Source of the DNA: Haladaptatus cibarius D43
GTDB lineage: Archaea; Halobacteriota; Halobacteria; Halobacteriales; Haladaptataceae
DNA length: 64,000 nt
Direction: 5' to 3'
Assembly (NCBI RefSeq): GCF_000710615.1
Contig: NZ_JDTH01000002.1
Location: 1,356,082-1,420,081 of the forward strand
Positions 26,860-35,549 of this stretch are shown in pieces; positions within the stretch are counted from its first letter, which is position 1, and every line of letters starts with the position of its first letter. Made by a program: the position numbers and the translations under genes. The notes under the pieces were generated by a model that was given only the letters and a program-made list of their open reading frames with translations, was not told the DNA's origin and did no database searches.

Positions 26860-27633
26860 ATGAAAATGAGACAGACACGAAGGCGAGTGCTTCGACTCGT
26901 CGGCGCGAGTGGAGTGGCAGTTCTCGGCGGGGTTTCGAGCGCACAAGACACCACCACGACAGAAGGTGGAGACGGTGGCAACGGTGGAGATAGGGAGGCC
27001 GCCCGAGCGCGGATCGTCCACGCGATTCCGGGCGCGCCGAACGTGGACGTGTTCGTGGACGGAAACCGCGTGCTACAGGACGTCGCTTACACGGACGTGA
27101 GTGACTACCTCGAACTCCAACCCGGCCAGCACACCCTCGCAGTCGCGCCTACCGGCGAAGGACAAGGGAGTGCGATTATCGAACAGCAAGCGACCCTCGA
27201 ACCCAACAGGGATTACACGGTTGCGGCGGGAGGAACACCAGACAGTCCCGAGGCGTTCTTGTTCATGGACGTGAACGAAATTCCGGCGGGCAACCGAGTT
27301 AGCATTCGAGCGGTTCACCTCTCACCGGACGCGCCCGCCGTCGATATTGCAACGAACGGTGACCTGCTCGTCGAGGGACTCGAATACGGCACTGCCAGCG
27401 AGTACGTAGACCTTCCCGCCGGGTCGTACACCGTCGAAGTCCGCCCCGCCGGGGAAGACCAAGCAGTTACGACGGCCGACGTAACGCTCGAAGGGGGCAC
27501 CGTCATCTCCGCGTTCGCCATCGGGTTGGTGGAAACCGACAATCAAGCCCAATCGCTCGAACTCGTGACCGCGGTGGACTCGAACGGCGAAGAAACGACG
27601 ACCACGGAAACGACGACCCAGACGACAAGCTAA
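26860..27633 (+). CDS. Tat-exported DUF4397 protein
   Basis: A 257-residue secreted protein with Tat signal QTRRRVLRLVGASGVAVLGG and a likely cut after VSSA. It contains two DUF4397-like repeats. The first is around ARIVHAIPGAPNVDVFVDG and the second around SIRAVHLSPDAPAVDIATNG, each followed by a turn like YLELQPGQHTLAVAPTG. The C-terminal tail is almost all Thr and Glu (ETTTTETTTQTTS), a possible glycosylated stalk. The spacing to the preceding beta-helix gene (64 bases, same strand) allows co-expression. Function is unknown; a surface or adhesion role is possible. Confidence 0.85.
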   Translation: MKMRQTRRRVLRLVGASGVAVLGGVSSAQDTTTTEGGDGGNGGDREAARARIVHAIPGAPNVDVFVDGNRVLQDVAYTDVSDYLELQPGQHTLAVAPTGEGQGSAIIEQQATLEPNRDYTVAAGGTPDSPEAFLFMDVNEIPAGNRVSIRAVHLSPDAPAVDIATNGDLLVEGLEYGTASEYVDLPAGSYTVEVRPAGEDQAVTTADVTLEGGTVISAFAIGLVETDNQAQSLELVTAVDSNGEETTTTETTTQTTS

Positions 27634-27859
27634 GCGAACGACGAGCAAAACGAGCGACAAGCGAAACAATCGAACCGAGCGGAAAACAGGCGGAAGCGAG
27701 CGGCGCTGGTACCGCTCGCACCGACGGCCAGTTTTCGATTCCTTTTGTTGCAGTTCGGCGATTATATCACGTTCAGTTCGTCATTGTACCAGACTCAGTT
27801 CATCACGTTCATCGCCGTATTCGTGCCAATCCGAAAACACGAGCGTGAAACCGACATGA

Positions 27860-27865
27860 TTTAAG
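27860..27865 (+). promoter_or_regulatory. TATA box for a leaderless transcript
   Basis: TTTAAG is centred about 27 bases before the ATG at 27890. That is the spacing expected if transcription starts at the start codon, the common leaderless arrangement in haloarchaea. No Shine-Dalgarno sequence is present between them. Confidence 0.5.
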
Positions 27866-27889
27866 TACCGGGTCGATGTTGAATGTGTC

Positions 27890-28252
27890 ATGGTAAGCCA
27901 TGGGGAGTGTCAATCAGAGTCGTTGAAAAACGGGACAGATTCGCAACCTTCGACTGGTGGGGCGGCTCCACCGGTTCACCGATACGGATGCCGACTGAGT
28001 TGGCAACTCGGTGACCGCCTCCGACGACTCGACACCGTCACACTCGCCTCGGAACTGGCCGATTCGCGGTCGAAACGAACGCTTTCGGTGTACGACCCAG
28101 ACGGCGACACGTATCTCGTTCGGCTTCGAACTGCCGTCGGCCGGGAGAAGTACCGCGAGATTCCGAAAGCCGAGTTCGACCCGGTTCTCGATACGCTTTC
28201 CCGGGAAGGGCGCTGGAACTTCGTCGCGCAGACGCGACGAAGTTCGAAATAG
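27890..28252 (+). CDS. Hypothetical protein
   Basis: A 120-residue protein that I do not recognise. The first 30 residues are polar and probably disordered. The rest (GCRLSWQLGDRLRRLDTVTL onward) alternates strands and helices and is moderately basic. GREKYREIPKAEFDPVLDTL looks like a folded helical segment. The leaderless promoter spacing supports expression. No neighbour gives a functional clue. Confidence 0.6.
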   Translation: MVSHGECQSESLKNGTDSQPSTGGAAPPVHRYGCRLSWQLGDRLRRLDTVTLASELADSRSKRTLSVYDPDGDTYLVRLRTAVGREKYREIPKAEFDPVLDTLSREGRWNFVAQTRRSSK

Positions 28253-28298
28253 AAACACACGATTCGAAATAGGAACACGACCCGAAGTAGAAACACGA
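28243..28298 (+). repeat. Three imperfect 18-20 bp tandem repeats
   Basis: Three copies of a unit like TTCGAAATAGAAACACACGA run from inside the last codons of the hypothetical gene into the gap (starts near 28243, 28263 and 28281). The third is more diverged (CCGAAGTAGAAACACGAC). They change the protein end only slightly. Role unknown; probably replication slippage. Confidence 0.5.
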
Positions 28299-28513
28299 CC
28301 GGCACTGATACCGACTGGCGACTGCATCGCTGTGTGATCGGTCGCACTGTTAATCCGTCACACCGACAGCAAATGACTCGTGAGTTACCACTGCTTTCGA
28401 GTGTTGATATTCGGTACCGCGAACCCAACAAAATACAACTGAGCCGAAACTCGGGGAAATATCTAACTCTCCTGTGATAACGATTTTATTCATCCTCGCC
28501 GATGGTGTGAGTG

Positions 28514-30208
28514 ATGTCTGTTCACAATCTGCACGACTACGACGAAAAACGCGAAACGTTCGATTGGGACGAGATTTTCGCCGACGCGGACTGGGACGCA
28601 CCGGAGAACTTGAACATCGCACACGAAGTTTGTGACCGACATGCCGACGACCGGGGAAAGGTCGCGCTCTACTACGCCGGGACGAACGGCGAGCGCGAAA
28701 CGCTCACGTTCTGGGAACTCGCGGAACAGTCGAACCGGTTTGCGAACGTCCTCTCCGACCTCGTGGACTCCGGCGACCGCGTGTTCTCCTACATGCCGCG
28801 GATTCCGGAACATTACGTCGCACTCATTGGGACGCTCAAGGCTGGCGGCGTCTGGGGTGGCGTGAACGAACGATTTGGCCCGGACGGAATCGCGTACCGA
28901 CTGGACGACTGCGACGCGAAAGTCGTCATCACTACGCCGAAAAACCGTGGAACGATCGAAGATGCGCTGGCGGATGCACCCTCGGTCGAACACGTCATCG
29001 TCGTTAGCGACGACGTTGTCAAGAACGACTCGACAGCCAGCCAGACGAAGTCCGGCGACGGAACTGGCATCGAGCAGGGGGACGTTAGCTACCACGCCGC
29101 GATGGAGGAAGCGAGTCGGGAGTTCGAAACGGCGGAAACAGGCGGTGAGGACAACGCCCTGTTGTACTACACCAGCGGAACGACTGGACTGGCAAAAGGC
29201 GTCCTGCACAAACATCGCTGGGTCGCTGGCGTCGCCGCGACCCAGCGATTCGCGGTGGATTTGCAACCCGGCGATGTGTACTGGTCAACCGGTGACCTCG
29301 GGTGGCTAACTGGGCCAATCAACACCCTCGGAGCGTGGTTCTGGGGGACGAGCCTGTTCACCTACGAAGGCGAGTTCGACCCGGAAACGTGGGCCGATTT
29401 GCTCGCCGAATTTCCCATCTCCGTCCTGTTCAGCGTCCCGACGGCCTACCGGATGCTCCGCGAAAACGAAGCGGTGTTGAAGGGAAAAAATCTCGACCTG
29501 CGTCACGCGCTTTCCATCGGCGAACCGCTTTCGGCGGGCGTGGTGGAGTGGGGCGAAGACACCCTCGGTGTCACCATCCACGACACCTACGGCCAGACCG
29601 AGACGGGCAATATGATAATCAACAACTACCCAACGATGGAAATCCGGCCGGGAAGCATGGGCAAACCGCTGCCGGGCATCGAGGCCGCCGTGGTTGACCC
29701 GGAAACCGGCGAACAGTTAGAACCGGGCGAGACGGGCGAAATCGCCCAGCGAGGAGAGTATCCCTGCTTCTTTGCGGAATACTGGAACAAGCCCGAAAAG
29801 ACCGCGTCGTGCTTTGTCAATGATTGGTACCTCTCCGGCGATCTGGGCCATCTGGACGAGGACGGCTACTTCTGGTTCGAGGGGCGCGCCGACGACGTTA
29901 TCATCAGCGCTGGCTACCGAATCGGCCCGTTCGAGGTCGAAAGTTCGCTCGGCGAACACCCCGCCGTCGCCGAATCCGCCGTCGTGCCGAAATCCCACCG
30001 AGAGCGCGGCAATATCGTGAAGGCCTACGTCGTCCTGAGCGAGAGCGCGGAAGCGAGTTCCGACCTCGCCGAAGACATCAAAACCCACGTCAAAGAAGAG
30101 TTGTCCGCCCACGAATACCCCCGCGAGGTCGAGTTCGTGGACGAACTGCCGAAGACGGTGACCGGGAAGATTCGTCGAACCGAACTGCGCGACCAGACCG
30201 AGGACTGA
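28514..30208 (+). CDS. AMP-forming acyl-CoA synthetase
   Basis: A 564-residue member of the ANL superfamily that activates a carboxylic acid with ATP and CoA. Motifs in order: P-loop YYTSGTTGLAKGVLHKH, adenine/acid motif YGQTETG, hinge GRADDVIISAGYRIGP, and the C-terminal catalytic Lys in PKTVTGKIRRTEL. The overall look is that of the acetyl-CoA synthetase / medium-chain acyl-CoA ligase group. I start at the ATG at 28514; a GTG lies directly before it. Which acid is used is unclear. Short- or medium-chain fatty acids are likely. Confidence 0.92.
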   Translation: MSVHNLHDYDEKRETFDWDEIFADADWDAPENLNIAHEVCDRHADDRGKVALYYAGTNGERETLTFWELAEQSNRFANVLSDLVDSGDRVFSYMPRIPEHYVALIGTLKAGGVWGGVNERFGPDGIAYRLDDCDAKVVITTPKNRGTIEDALADAPSVEHVIVVSDDVVKNDSTASQTKSGDGTGIEQGDVSYHAAMEEASREFETAETGGEDNALLYYTSGTTGLAKGVLHKHRWVAGVAATQRFAVDLQPGDVYWSTGDLGWLTGPINTLGAWFWGTSLFTYEGEFDPETWADLLAEFPISVLFSVPTAYRMLRENEAVLKGKNLDLRHALSIGEPLSAGVVEWGEDTLGVTIHDTYGQTETGNMIINNYPTMEIRPGSMGKPLPGIEAAVVDPETGEQLEPGETGEIAQRGEYPCFFAEYWNKPEKTASCFVNDWYLSGDLGHLDEDGYFWFEGRADDVIISAGYRIGPFEVESSLGEHPAVAESAVVPKSHRERGNIVKAYVVLSESAEASSDLAEDIKTHVKEELSAHEYPREVEFVDELPKTVTGKIRRTELRDQTED

Positions 30209-30221
30209 GAATCAACACCGA

Positions 30222-30887
30222 TTACCAAATCTTTGGAACGAGTCGGTACGGCGTTTCCGTGGCGTAGTTGCGATAGTCGTCGCCGAGTTCCTCCCGGAGG
30301 GCACGCTCTTCGACGGAAATTCGGTATCCGTAGCCCACGAGTCCGGGCAGCAGGATGATGAGGAAGCTCAGCCAGTTACCCACCGCGATACCAAGACCGA
30401 CCAGCGACAGCAGTCCGCCCGTATAGGAAGGATGGCGTACCCACCGATACGGCCCGACATCGACCACATCGTCCGTGGAATCGACCGTCACGGTAATCGA
30501 GAAATATCGCCCGAGCGTCCACACGGCGTAGCGCCGAATCGCAACCCCGAGCAGGATGGTGACGATTCCGAGCCAGAACACGAGGTATGGATACGGCACG
30601 CGAGCAGTTGGAACGAGTTCCATCGCGAGGCTTGCGAACGTGACTCCGACAGCGGTTGCACCCGCAATAGCGCGTTTCGAACCGCGGTCTTGGGTGCCGT
30701 CCGATTCCGGATTGTATCGACGCCCGATGAGGTAGTCGGAAGCGACCCAGACAGCGACGGTGGCGAAAAAGACGGACAGATAGGGCTGTTGGAAGGCGAC
30801 GGGAGAGGGCACGCCGTCGCCTACTCTCTTAAAACTGATATTTCTTCTGGAAGTTCGTGTCGTGGCCGAGTAACTCGACAACCGCAA
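30222..30887 (-). CDS. Isoprenylcysteine carboxyl methyltransferase-like membrane protein
   Basis: A 221-residue protein with about five hydrophobic segments and the ICMT/PEMT-like C-terminal signature: VGPYRWVRHPSYTGGLLSLVG followed by the conserved Glu in ISVEERALREELGDDYRNY. The motif binds S-adenosylmethionine at the membrane face. The start is uncertain: the ATG at 30887 adds a polar N-terminus, and a GTG inside could serve instead. Haloarchaeal members may methylate lipids or quinone-like compounds; the substrate is unknown. It is convergent with the acyl-CoA synthetase. Confidence 0.8.
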   Translation of the reverse strand: MRLSSYSATTRTSRRNISFKRVGDGVPSPVAFQQPYLSVFFATVAVWVASDYLIGRRYNPESDGTQDRGSKRAIAGATAVGVTFASLAMELVPTARVPYPYLVFWLGIVTILLGVAIRRYAVWTLGRYFSITVTVDSTDDVVDVGPYRWVRHPSYTGGLLSLVGLGIAVGNWLSFLIILLPGLVGYGYRISVEERALREELGDDYRNYATETPYRLVPKIW

Positions 30888-30935
30888 CTCGCCATACCGA
30901 CGAATCGACCGGAAAATCGAACCGACAACTCAGAC

Positions 30936-31361
30936 TCAGAACGTTTCGTCACGAACTTCGACGCCGACCTGTTCGCGTGCCATATCGAAATTGCTCGTGG
31001 ACGCGACCGTCCCGAGCGCCGCCTCGTACTGATTCACGGAAAGGACGAACTCGTCGGGCATAACGTCCGGATTGTCGGCAGGTGGGCCGTAGTCCGGCAT
31101 GGGAAGCAGTGTCCCATCGCCGAGGTCGAGGAGGTCGATTTGGTCGAACGGGGCGTCGTCGTGAAACAGGCGGTATTTCGCCCGTCGGAGGGTGTCACCC
31201 GAAGACCTGTCGTTCCACGGGGCGGATGCGGGCGACCACTCGCCGATTCGCTCCACCGTGATGCCGCGGGTCGGATAGGTGAACGAATCCGGTGCACCGT
31301 CCGTCTGCCAGTCGCTCGGGTTCGAGTCGAGCACCGCCTGCTTGAGGTCGGTGTTACTCAT
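30936..31361 (-). CDS. Hypothetical acidic protein
   Basis: A 141-residue acidic protein starting MSNTDLKQAVLDSNPSDW, with GITVERIGEWSPASAPWNDR and LLDLGDGTLLPMPDYGPPAD as recognisable haloarchaeal-style segments. There is no signal peptide or metal motif. The ATG at 31361 is preferred over 31379. I recognise no family. It lies alone between the methyltransferase and a divergent hypothetical gene. Confidence 0.65.
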   Translation of the reverse strand: MSNTDLKQAVLDSNPSDWQTDGAPDSFTYPTRGITVERIGEWSPASAPWNDRSSGDTLRRAKYRLFHDDAPFDQIDLLDLGDGTLLPMPDYGPPADNPDVMPDEFVLSVNQYEAALGTVASTSNFDMAREQVGVEVRDETF

Positions 31362-31524
31362 ACCAGTTCGTTCCGTCACCGATAGGAAATAACTATTTGC
31401 CGTCGAATTATGTATTTACTTTCAATGCTTTCAGATGCAAGGTTTACCCTGTGGTTCTCGGCCCGTTTCTGTCGCCGGTAGTTTGATGGCCGAATCGGTC
31501 GTTGGTTAGTTCTCATTTCCGACC

Positions 31525-31926
31525 ATGCCACCGAACCGACGCCCCATCTACATCGGCACCGACACCGAAGACGCGGTTTGTGAGCGACACGGCGCGATGA
31601 AGGAGAAAACGCCGGTCGTCACCTTCGACGAACACATTCACGCGCTCAAGGAACCGGTGTCGGTTCGCAGTTGTCCCGATTGCTGTCTCGAACTCATGCG
31701 CGAAAGCGGTGGCCCGACCGCGAGCGAGGAAGACGCCTTCGAAGCCTGCTGGCGGCAGTTAGTCGATGAGGGCTGGCGCAACGGGTTGGAGCGACTGTTC
31801 ACCGACCTCGGACGCGGCGCGGTCGATGACGGAACGATTTACCTCCACGAAACGGTCGATTCCGCCGCAGTACCAGCGTATCTGCGCGACGCCGACGATT
31901 GGAACGTTCGATTGCGGGAAAATTGA
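31525..31926 (+). CDS. Hypothetical protein with possible zinc site
   Basis: A 133-residue acidic protein. CERHGAMKEK and SCPDCCLELMRE may together form a small zinc-binding site of the form CxxH...CxxC, followed by a helical half ending DDWNVRLREN. The family is unknown to me. The start is ATG with no obvious ribosome site. No operon partner is seen. Confidence 0.65.
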   Translation: MPPNRRPIYIGTDTEDAVCERHGAMKEKTPVVTFDEHIHALKEPVSVRSCPDCCLELMRESGGPTASEEDAFEACWRQLVDEGWRNGLERLFTDLGRGAVDDGTIYLHETVDSAAVPAYLRDADDWNVRLREN

Positions 31927-32144
31927 CGCCACAGTGTCGCTTCGACGTTCCAGTTGGATTTTCAAAACACGATGATACTGTCTCAATCTTGTATACTTTC
32001 CAACATTCTAAAGCATATCGCCGTCCATACCGACTAGACAAGGTGTGACAGGATGCGTCGTTCCGACGACTGACGATTGTAGACAGAGCACGTCTAAGCG
32101 CCACAGCAGCAAAGCACACTACATTACGCAGGAAGTCGATTCCC

Positions 32145-33287
32145 ATGCCGAACACGCTACGGTTCCTCTCCGCGGTCATCCAGCAACTCCCGGTTCCTGA
32201 CGCGCAGGTACTGCTATCGACGTTTCTGCTCGTGGTTCTCGTCTTCGTCACGTGGATTCTCTGGAAAGTCGCGCCGCGGTTGAAGCGTCGGATGAATCCC
32301 CGTCTGGTAGACGTTCTCTTGCTCACCACGAGCGGACTCGCCGCGGTTTTCATCGGACAGTACACCCTCGCGCTCTGGACGGACGACGCCGCACCCGCCC
32401 CGCAAGTCGATGTGTTCTCACAGCTCACCTCGGCGGGCGTTCGACTGGCGATTACCTTCGGCGTCCTCGCGGCGGCCTACGTCGGCGCGGGAATGTTCGT
32501 CCGCGTCATCGACCGATTCATCACGCAAAGCGGGCAGATAACCGGCCATCAAGGGGAGGTCATCGCCCGAGTCGGGGAGGTTTGTGTCTACCTTCTCGCC
32601 GGACTTCTCTTGTTAGGCGTGTGGCGGGTCGATGTTCGCGCCTTCCTCATCGGGGCCGGATTCCTCGGCATCATCATCGGCTTGGCGGCGAACGAAACCC
32701 TGAGTTCGCTGATTGCCGGATTCACGCTCATGTTCTCGCGCCCGTTCGAAATCGGCGACTGGATACGGATTCCAATCGAGGGAAACGAGGACGACGAAGG
32801 AATCGTCACGGACATCACGCTGTTTACCACCCGAATCGAGACGTTCTCGGGAGAGTACGTCATCATCCCGAACGACGTGGTCGGCTCTTCTACCATCACG
32901 AACTACGGGCGAAAGGGCCGACTTCGACTCGAAGTCGAAGTCGGCATCGACTACTCGACAGACCCCTACCGGGCGATTGAAATCGCCGAGCGAACGATGA
33001 CGGACGTTACGGCCATCTTGGAAGTTCCACGGCCTCGCGCGATTTTGACGGGGTTCGGCGACTCCGCCATCCTTCTCGAACTCCGATTCTGGATAGACCG
33101 ACCGAGCAGTCGTCGGAAGTGGCGCGCAATCACCGCGGTCGTCGCCGACGTGAAAACCGCCTACGACCGGGACGGAATCGAGATTCCCTTCCCACAGCGG
33201 GCGCTTTCCACGCGCAAAGAGACCGGTTTTCGCGTCGTAGACGGCCGAGAACGACGGGAGACAGAACAAGAACGACGAATCGAGTGA
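32145..33287 (+). CDS. MscS-family mechanosensitive channel
   Basis: A 380-residue small-conductance mechanosensitive channel. There are four or so N-terminal hydrophobic segments, and the pore helix is LGIIIGLAANETLSSLIAGF (about residues 170-190). The beta domain follows (RPFEIGDWIRIPIEGNEDDE), then the cytosolic vestibule with YVIIPNDVVGSSTITNYGRK, the family signature. The last 20 residues are Arg/Glu-rich. It protects cells from bursting when external salt drops. It stands alone on the plus strand. Confidence 0.92.
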   Translation: MPNTLRFLSAVIQQLPVPDAQVLLSTFLLVVLVFVTWILWKVAPRLKRRMNPRLVDVLLLTTSGLAAVFIGQYTLALWTDDAAPAPQVDVFSQLTSAGVRLAITFGVLAAAYVGAGMFVRVIDRFITQSGQITGHQGEVIARVGEVCVYLLAGLLLLGVWRVDVRAFLIGAGFLGIIIGLAANETLSSLIAGFTLMFSRPFEIGDWIRIPIEGNEDDEGIVTDITLFTTRIETFSGEYVIIPNDVVGSSTITNYGRKGRLRLEVEVGIDYSTDPYRAIEIAERTMTDVTAILEVPRPRAILTGFGDSAILLELRFWIDRPSSRRKWRAITAVVADVKTAYDRDGIEIPFPQRALSTRKETGFRVVDGRERRETEQERRIE

Positions 33288-33342
33288 GGGGCGTCAACGA
33301 ATATAATTATGAAAATAGCATTTTTGGGTGTTTATGATCGAT

Positions 33343-34055
33343 CTAATATTTGCATCTTTCTATGGAATATATCCCTGTGATATGAGATATGCCAAAGAGT
33401 ATAGATGCTATACTAAGAAAAATCCCAAAAAAAGTACCGCCGAGTTTTATAACGGCTACAATACTAATCATTGACGAAGAAAGTTTATGATATTCTCCTT
33501 TATATGAGATGATTAATCCATTGACTTGTACAGAGTGTGGAGTCTCATATGATTCCCTGACAATCGCTTTTCGTACGATTTGTCGCTCTGTTTCTTTTGG
33601 AACTAACTCGGAACCGCCCTTATTATCAAAGTCGTGAATTTGCAGAGAAAGCGCCGCCAGACGACGTTCACCACTGATCTTTGTCGTAGATAAACGATAA
33701 TCGTTGTATGTTTCATTTATCTGTATCTCGTATAATCCCACATCACGAATGACAAATCTTGGGAACGATTCTTTTTGCTTTTTGTCAAGCTATTCGACGA
33801 ATTAGGATCGGAAATCGCTTGCGCAACTATTTTCTGATTTTGATTTGAAAGAGAACTGACCTCTACTATGGATTTTTTTCGCTCAGCCGTTGTAACCATT
33901 GTAGTTTCCGAAATGGAAGCGCTATCCGGAGAAATATTTTCGGCATGGTATTCAAGCACTGCTGGTCGTTTATCGATTAAAAGTCCGCTCGTTGCCACAC
34001 CACCCACGATCAAAATGACTCCAATAAAAATTCGGAAGCCGAAATTATTCACCAT
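33343..34055 (-). pseudogene. Frameshifted DUF-type membrane protein gene
   Basis: Two overlapping minus-strand frames together make one sensible protein. The 5' part (from 34055) has an N-terminal membrane helix (FRIFIGVILIVGGVATSGLL) and a polar domain. The 3' part reads KESFPRFVIRDVGLYEIQIN through two C-terminal membrane segments (GGTFFGIFLSIASILFGISH). Reading can pass from one to the other near 33781-33800, beside an A-rich run, if one base is added or removed. The gene is much more AT-rich than its neighbours, suggesting transfer. It could be a true pseudogene or a sequencing error. Function unknown. Confidence 0.6.
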
Positions 34056-34144
34056 GTTTTCCTATCCATAGATGAAAGATATTTATAAGATACGCGGTTC
34101 GACAAATGTGTATTTGGTAAGACCGAGAAAATACAATTTTAGCT

Positions 34145-34297
34145 TTGTATGCGTTTCTCGACGGCGAAACGGAAACCGTCGTGCTACAGACCGACGAACG
34201 CGTCGCGGAGCGAGTGGTCGGCCACGACAGCGATAGTGTGCGATTCGAACTTTCGGGTCGAACCTACGAAGCCACAATCGAGCGCGAGGGGAACTAG
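34145..34297 (+). CDS. Possible 50-residue protein with TTG start
   Basis: The frame from TTG at 34145 encodes an acidic 50-residue protein (LYAFLDGETETVVLQTDE at the start, SGRTYEATIEREGN at the end) with clear haloarchaeal coding character. It forms a plausible small beta-barrel. No ATG or GTG is in frame before an upstream stop at 34118, so it either uses TTG or is the remnant of a longer gene. It is convergent with the zinc-ribbon gene. Confidence 0.4.
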   Translation: MYAFLDGETETVVLQTDERVAERVVGHDSDSVRFELSGRTYEATIEREGN

Positions 34298-34312
34298 GCG
34301 CTCGAACGGCCA

Positions 34313-34621
34313 TCACATTTTTTCCAGACAGTTGCCGCAGTAGTCGGCGTAGCTGGGATTTTCCGCGTCGCAGGTTCGACACCGAAGCGAGGCTTCGGGG
34401 CGATTTACGGTCGTAGGGTCACGACTGGCTTTCGAAGAACCGGGCAGGCTGGGACGAAGCAAGGAGTTCGGCACCGAACCGAACTCGCCGTTCACGGTGC
34501 GATTGACAAGGTCGTCGTCACGGAGGGTCATCAACCCTCGCCACAATCCGAGGAACAACAACGTCGGCGCAACGGTGAGCACTCCGGCGACGAGTACTCG
34601 AAAGAGCGTCTCGGATTTCAT
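34313..34621 (-). CDS. Membrane protein with C-terminal zinc ribbon
   Basis: A 102-residue protein with one N-terminal membrane helix (FRVLVAGVLTVAPTLLFLGL), a polar linker, and a C-terminal zinc ribbon with cysteines in CRTCDAENPSYADYCGNC. This is a common haloarchaeal arrangement of unknown function. The ribbon probably faces the cytoplasm. A second protein of similar design is encoded just downstream of it on the map (35070). Confidence 0.75.
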   Translation of the reverse strand: MKSETLFRVLVAGVLTVAPTLLFLGLWRGLMTLRDDDLVNRTVNGEFGSVPNSLLRPSLPGSSKASRDPTTVNRPEASLRCRTCDAENPSYADYCGNCLEKM

Positions 34622-34722
34622 GGTATGTCATAGCAACCCAACCATCTTAATAATTGAAGCGGACAGTCGTAGCAGCCACACGTCGTTTTCGTTACCGATA
34701 CGACATCACAGAAACCGTCCCG

Positions 34723-35070
34723 CTATTCGTCCGGATTCGTCACCGGATTCCGCGTCTCACAGTACGGACAGCGGTTTCGGAATCGTTCCAAATTCGTCCC
34801 GCAGTATCGACACACGTACCCTCCCTCGGGCGGTTCCGTGGTCGTTGCTGACGAAGACCCATTTCTGGAGAACATACCCGCTCGATACGCGAGAACGCCG
34901 CCGATGACGAGGACGCCGACGCCGATACCGACGAGAATCGCGCTGTCGATGCCGGTTCCGCCGAGCGGCCCGCCCCGGTCGCCGAAGAACAGTCGTCGTC
35001 CGAGCGAGAAGATCAGCAATAGTACGAAAATGCGGAAAATCCGCCCGCCGCCGAACTTCATCCCTCGCAT
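34723..35070 (-). CDS. Membrane protein with C-terminal zinc ribbon
   Basis: A 115-residue protein with two hydrophobic segments (FRIFVLLLIFSLGRRLFFG and AILVGIGVGVLVIGGVLAYR) and a zinc ribbon near the C-terminus (CRYCGTNLERFRNRCPYC). Several start codons are possible (35097, 35094, 35070, 35061); 35070 is chosen as a middle option after an AG-rich stretch. Function unknown. It resembles the neighbouring gene at 34313-34621 in plan but not in detailed sequence. Confidence 0.75.
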   Translation of the reverse strand: MRGMKFGGGRIFRIFVLLLIFSLGRRLFFGDRGGPLGGTGIDSAILVGIGVGVLVIGGVLAYRAGMFSRNGSSSATTTEPPEGGYVCRYCGTNLERFRNRCPYCETRNPVTNPDE

Positions 35071-35148
35071 CGTTCCGTCTCTCCGTTCATACATCATCTC
35101 AGGAACGAATCGGTATAAGCACTCGGTGCGCCGACGTCCGCCGAAAAC

Positions 35149-35436
35149 TCACTCGTCACCGAACAGCACAGGTTCGCTGTCGGTGGTTTGTTCGTCAAGG
35201 ATGAGCGGAACCGGTGGCCCCCAGAGATACCGATGCTGACCGCCGCAGTGCGAACAGTCGTAGGTTGCGATTCCCTCGCCGTCGTCCACGTTCGAGTCCC
35301 ACTCATCCGGGTCGGTTTCCTCGGTCGCCAGCAGTTCCATCGTCTCTGGACACCGAATCTCGATGTTGTGGTCGCTCTTTCTCTGCGAGTTCTTTTTCGC
35401 GTTACTTCGGCTGAAGGGGTTGAGTCGGTTGAGCAT
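35149..35436 (-). CDS. Hypothetical zinc-finger-like protein
   Basis: A 95-residue protein with a basic N-terminus (NRLNPFSRSNAKKNSQRK), a possible zinc site made of Cys in IEIRCPETMELL and DCSHCGGQHRYLWG, and an acidic tail. The CPET...CSHCG arrangement suggests a minimal zinc ribbon. Unknown family. It lies between two membrane zinc-ribbon genes and the TackOD1 gene, all on the minus strand. Confidence 0.65.
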   Translation of the reverse strand: MLNRLNPFSRSNAKKNSQRKSDHNIEIRCPETMELLATEETDPDEWDSNVDDGEGIATYDCSHCGGQHRYLWGPPVPLILDEQTTDSEPVLFGDE

Positions 35437-35549
35437 GGTTACCGTACGTTCGCGTACACAGCAATGCAGGTATGTGCCGACCGAACACTAATCCGTCGGT
35501 GCAGGTCGAGATATGTCACACGAAACGTGACTTCGAAACACAGAGAATA

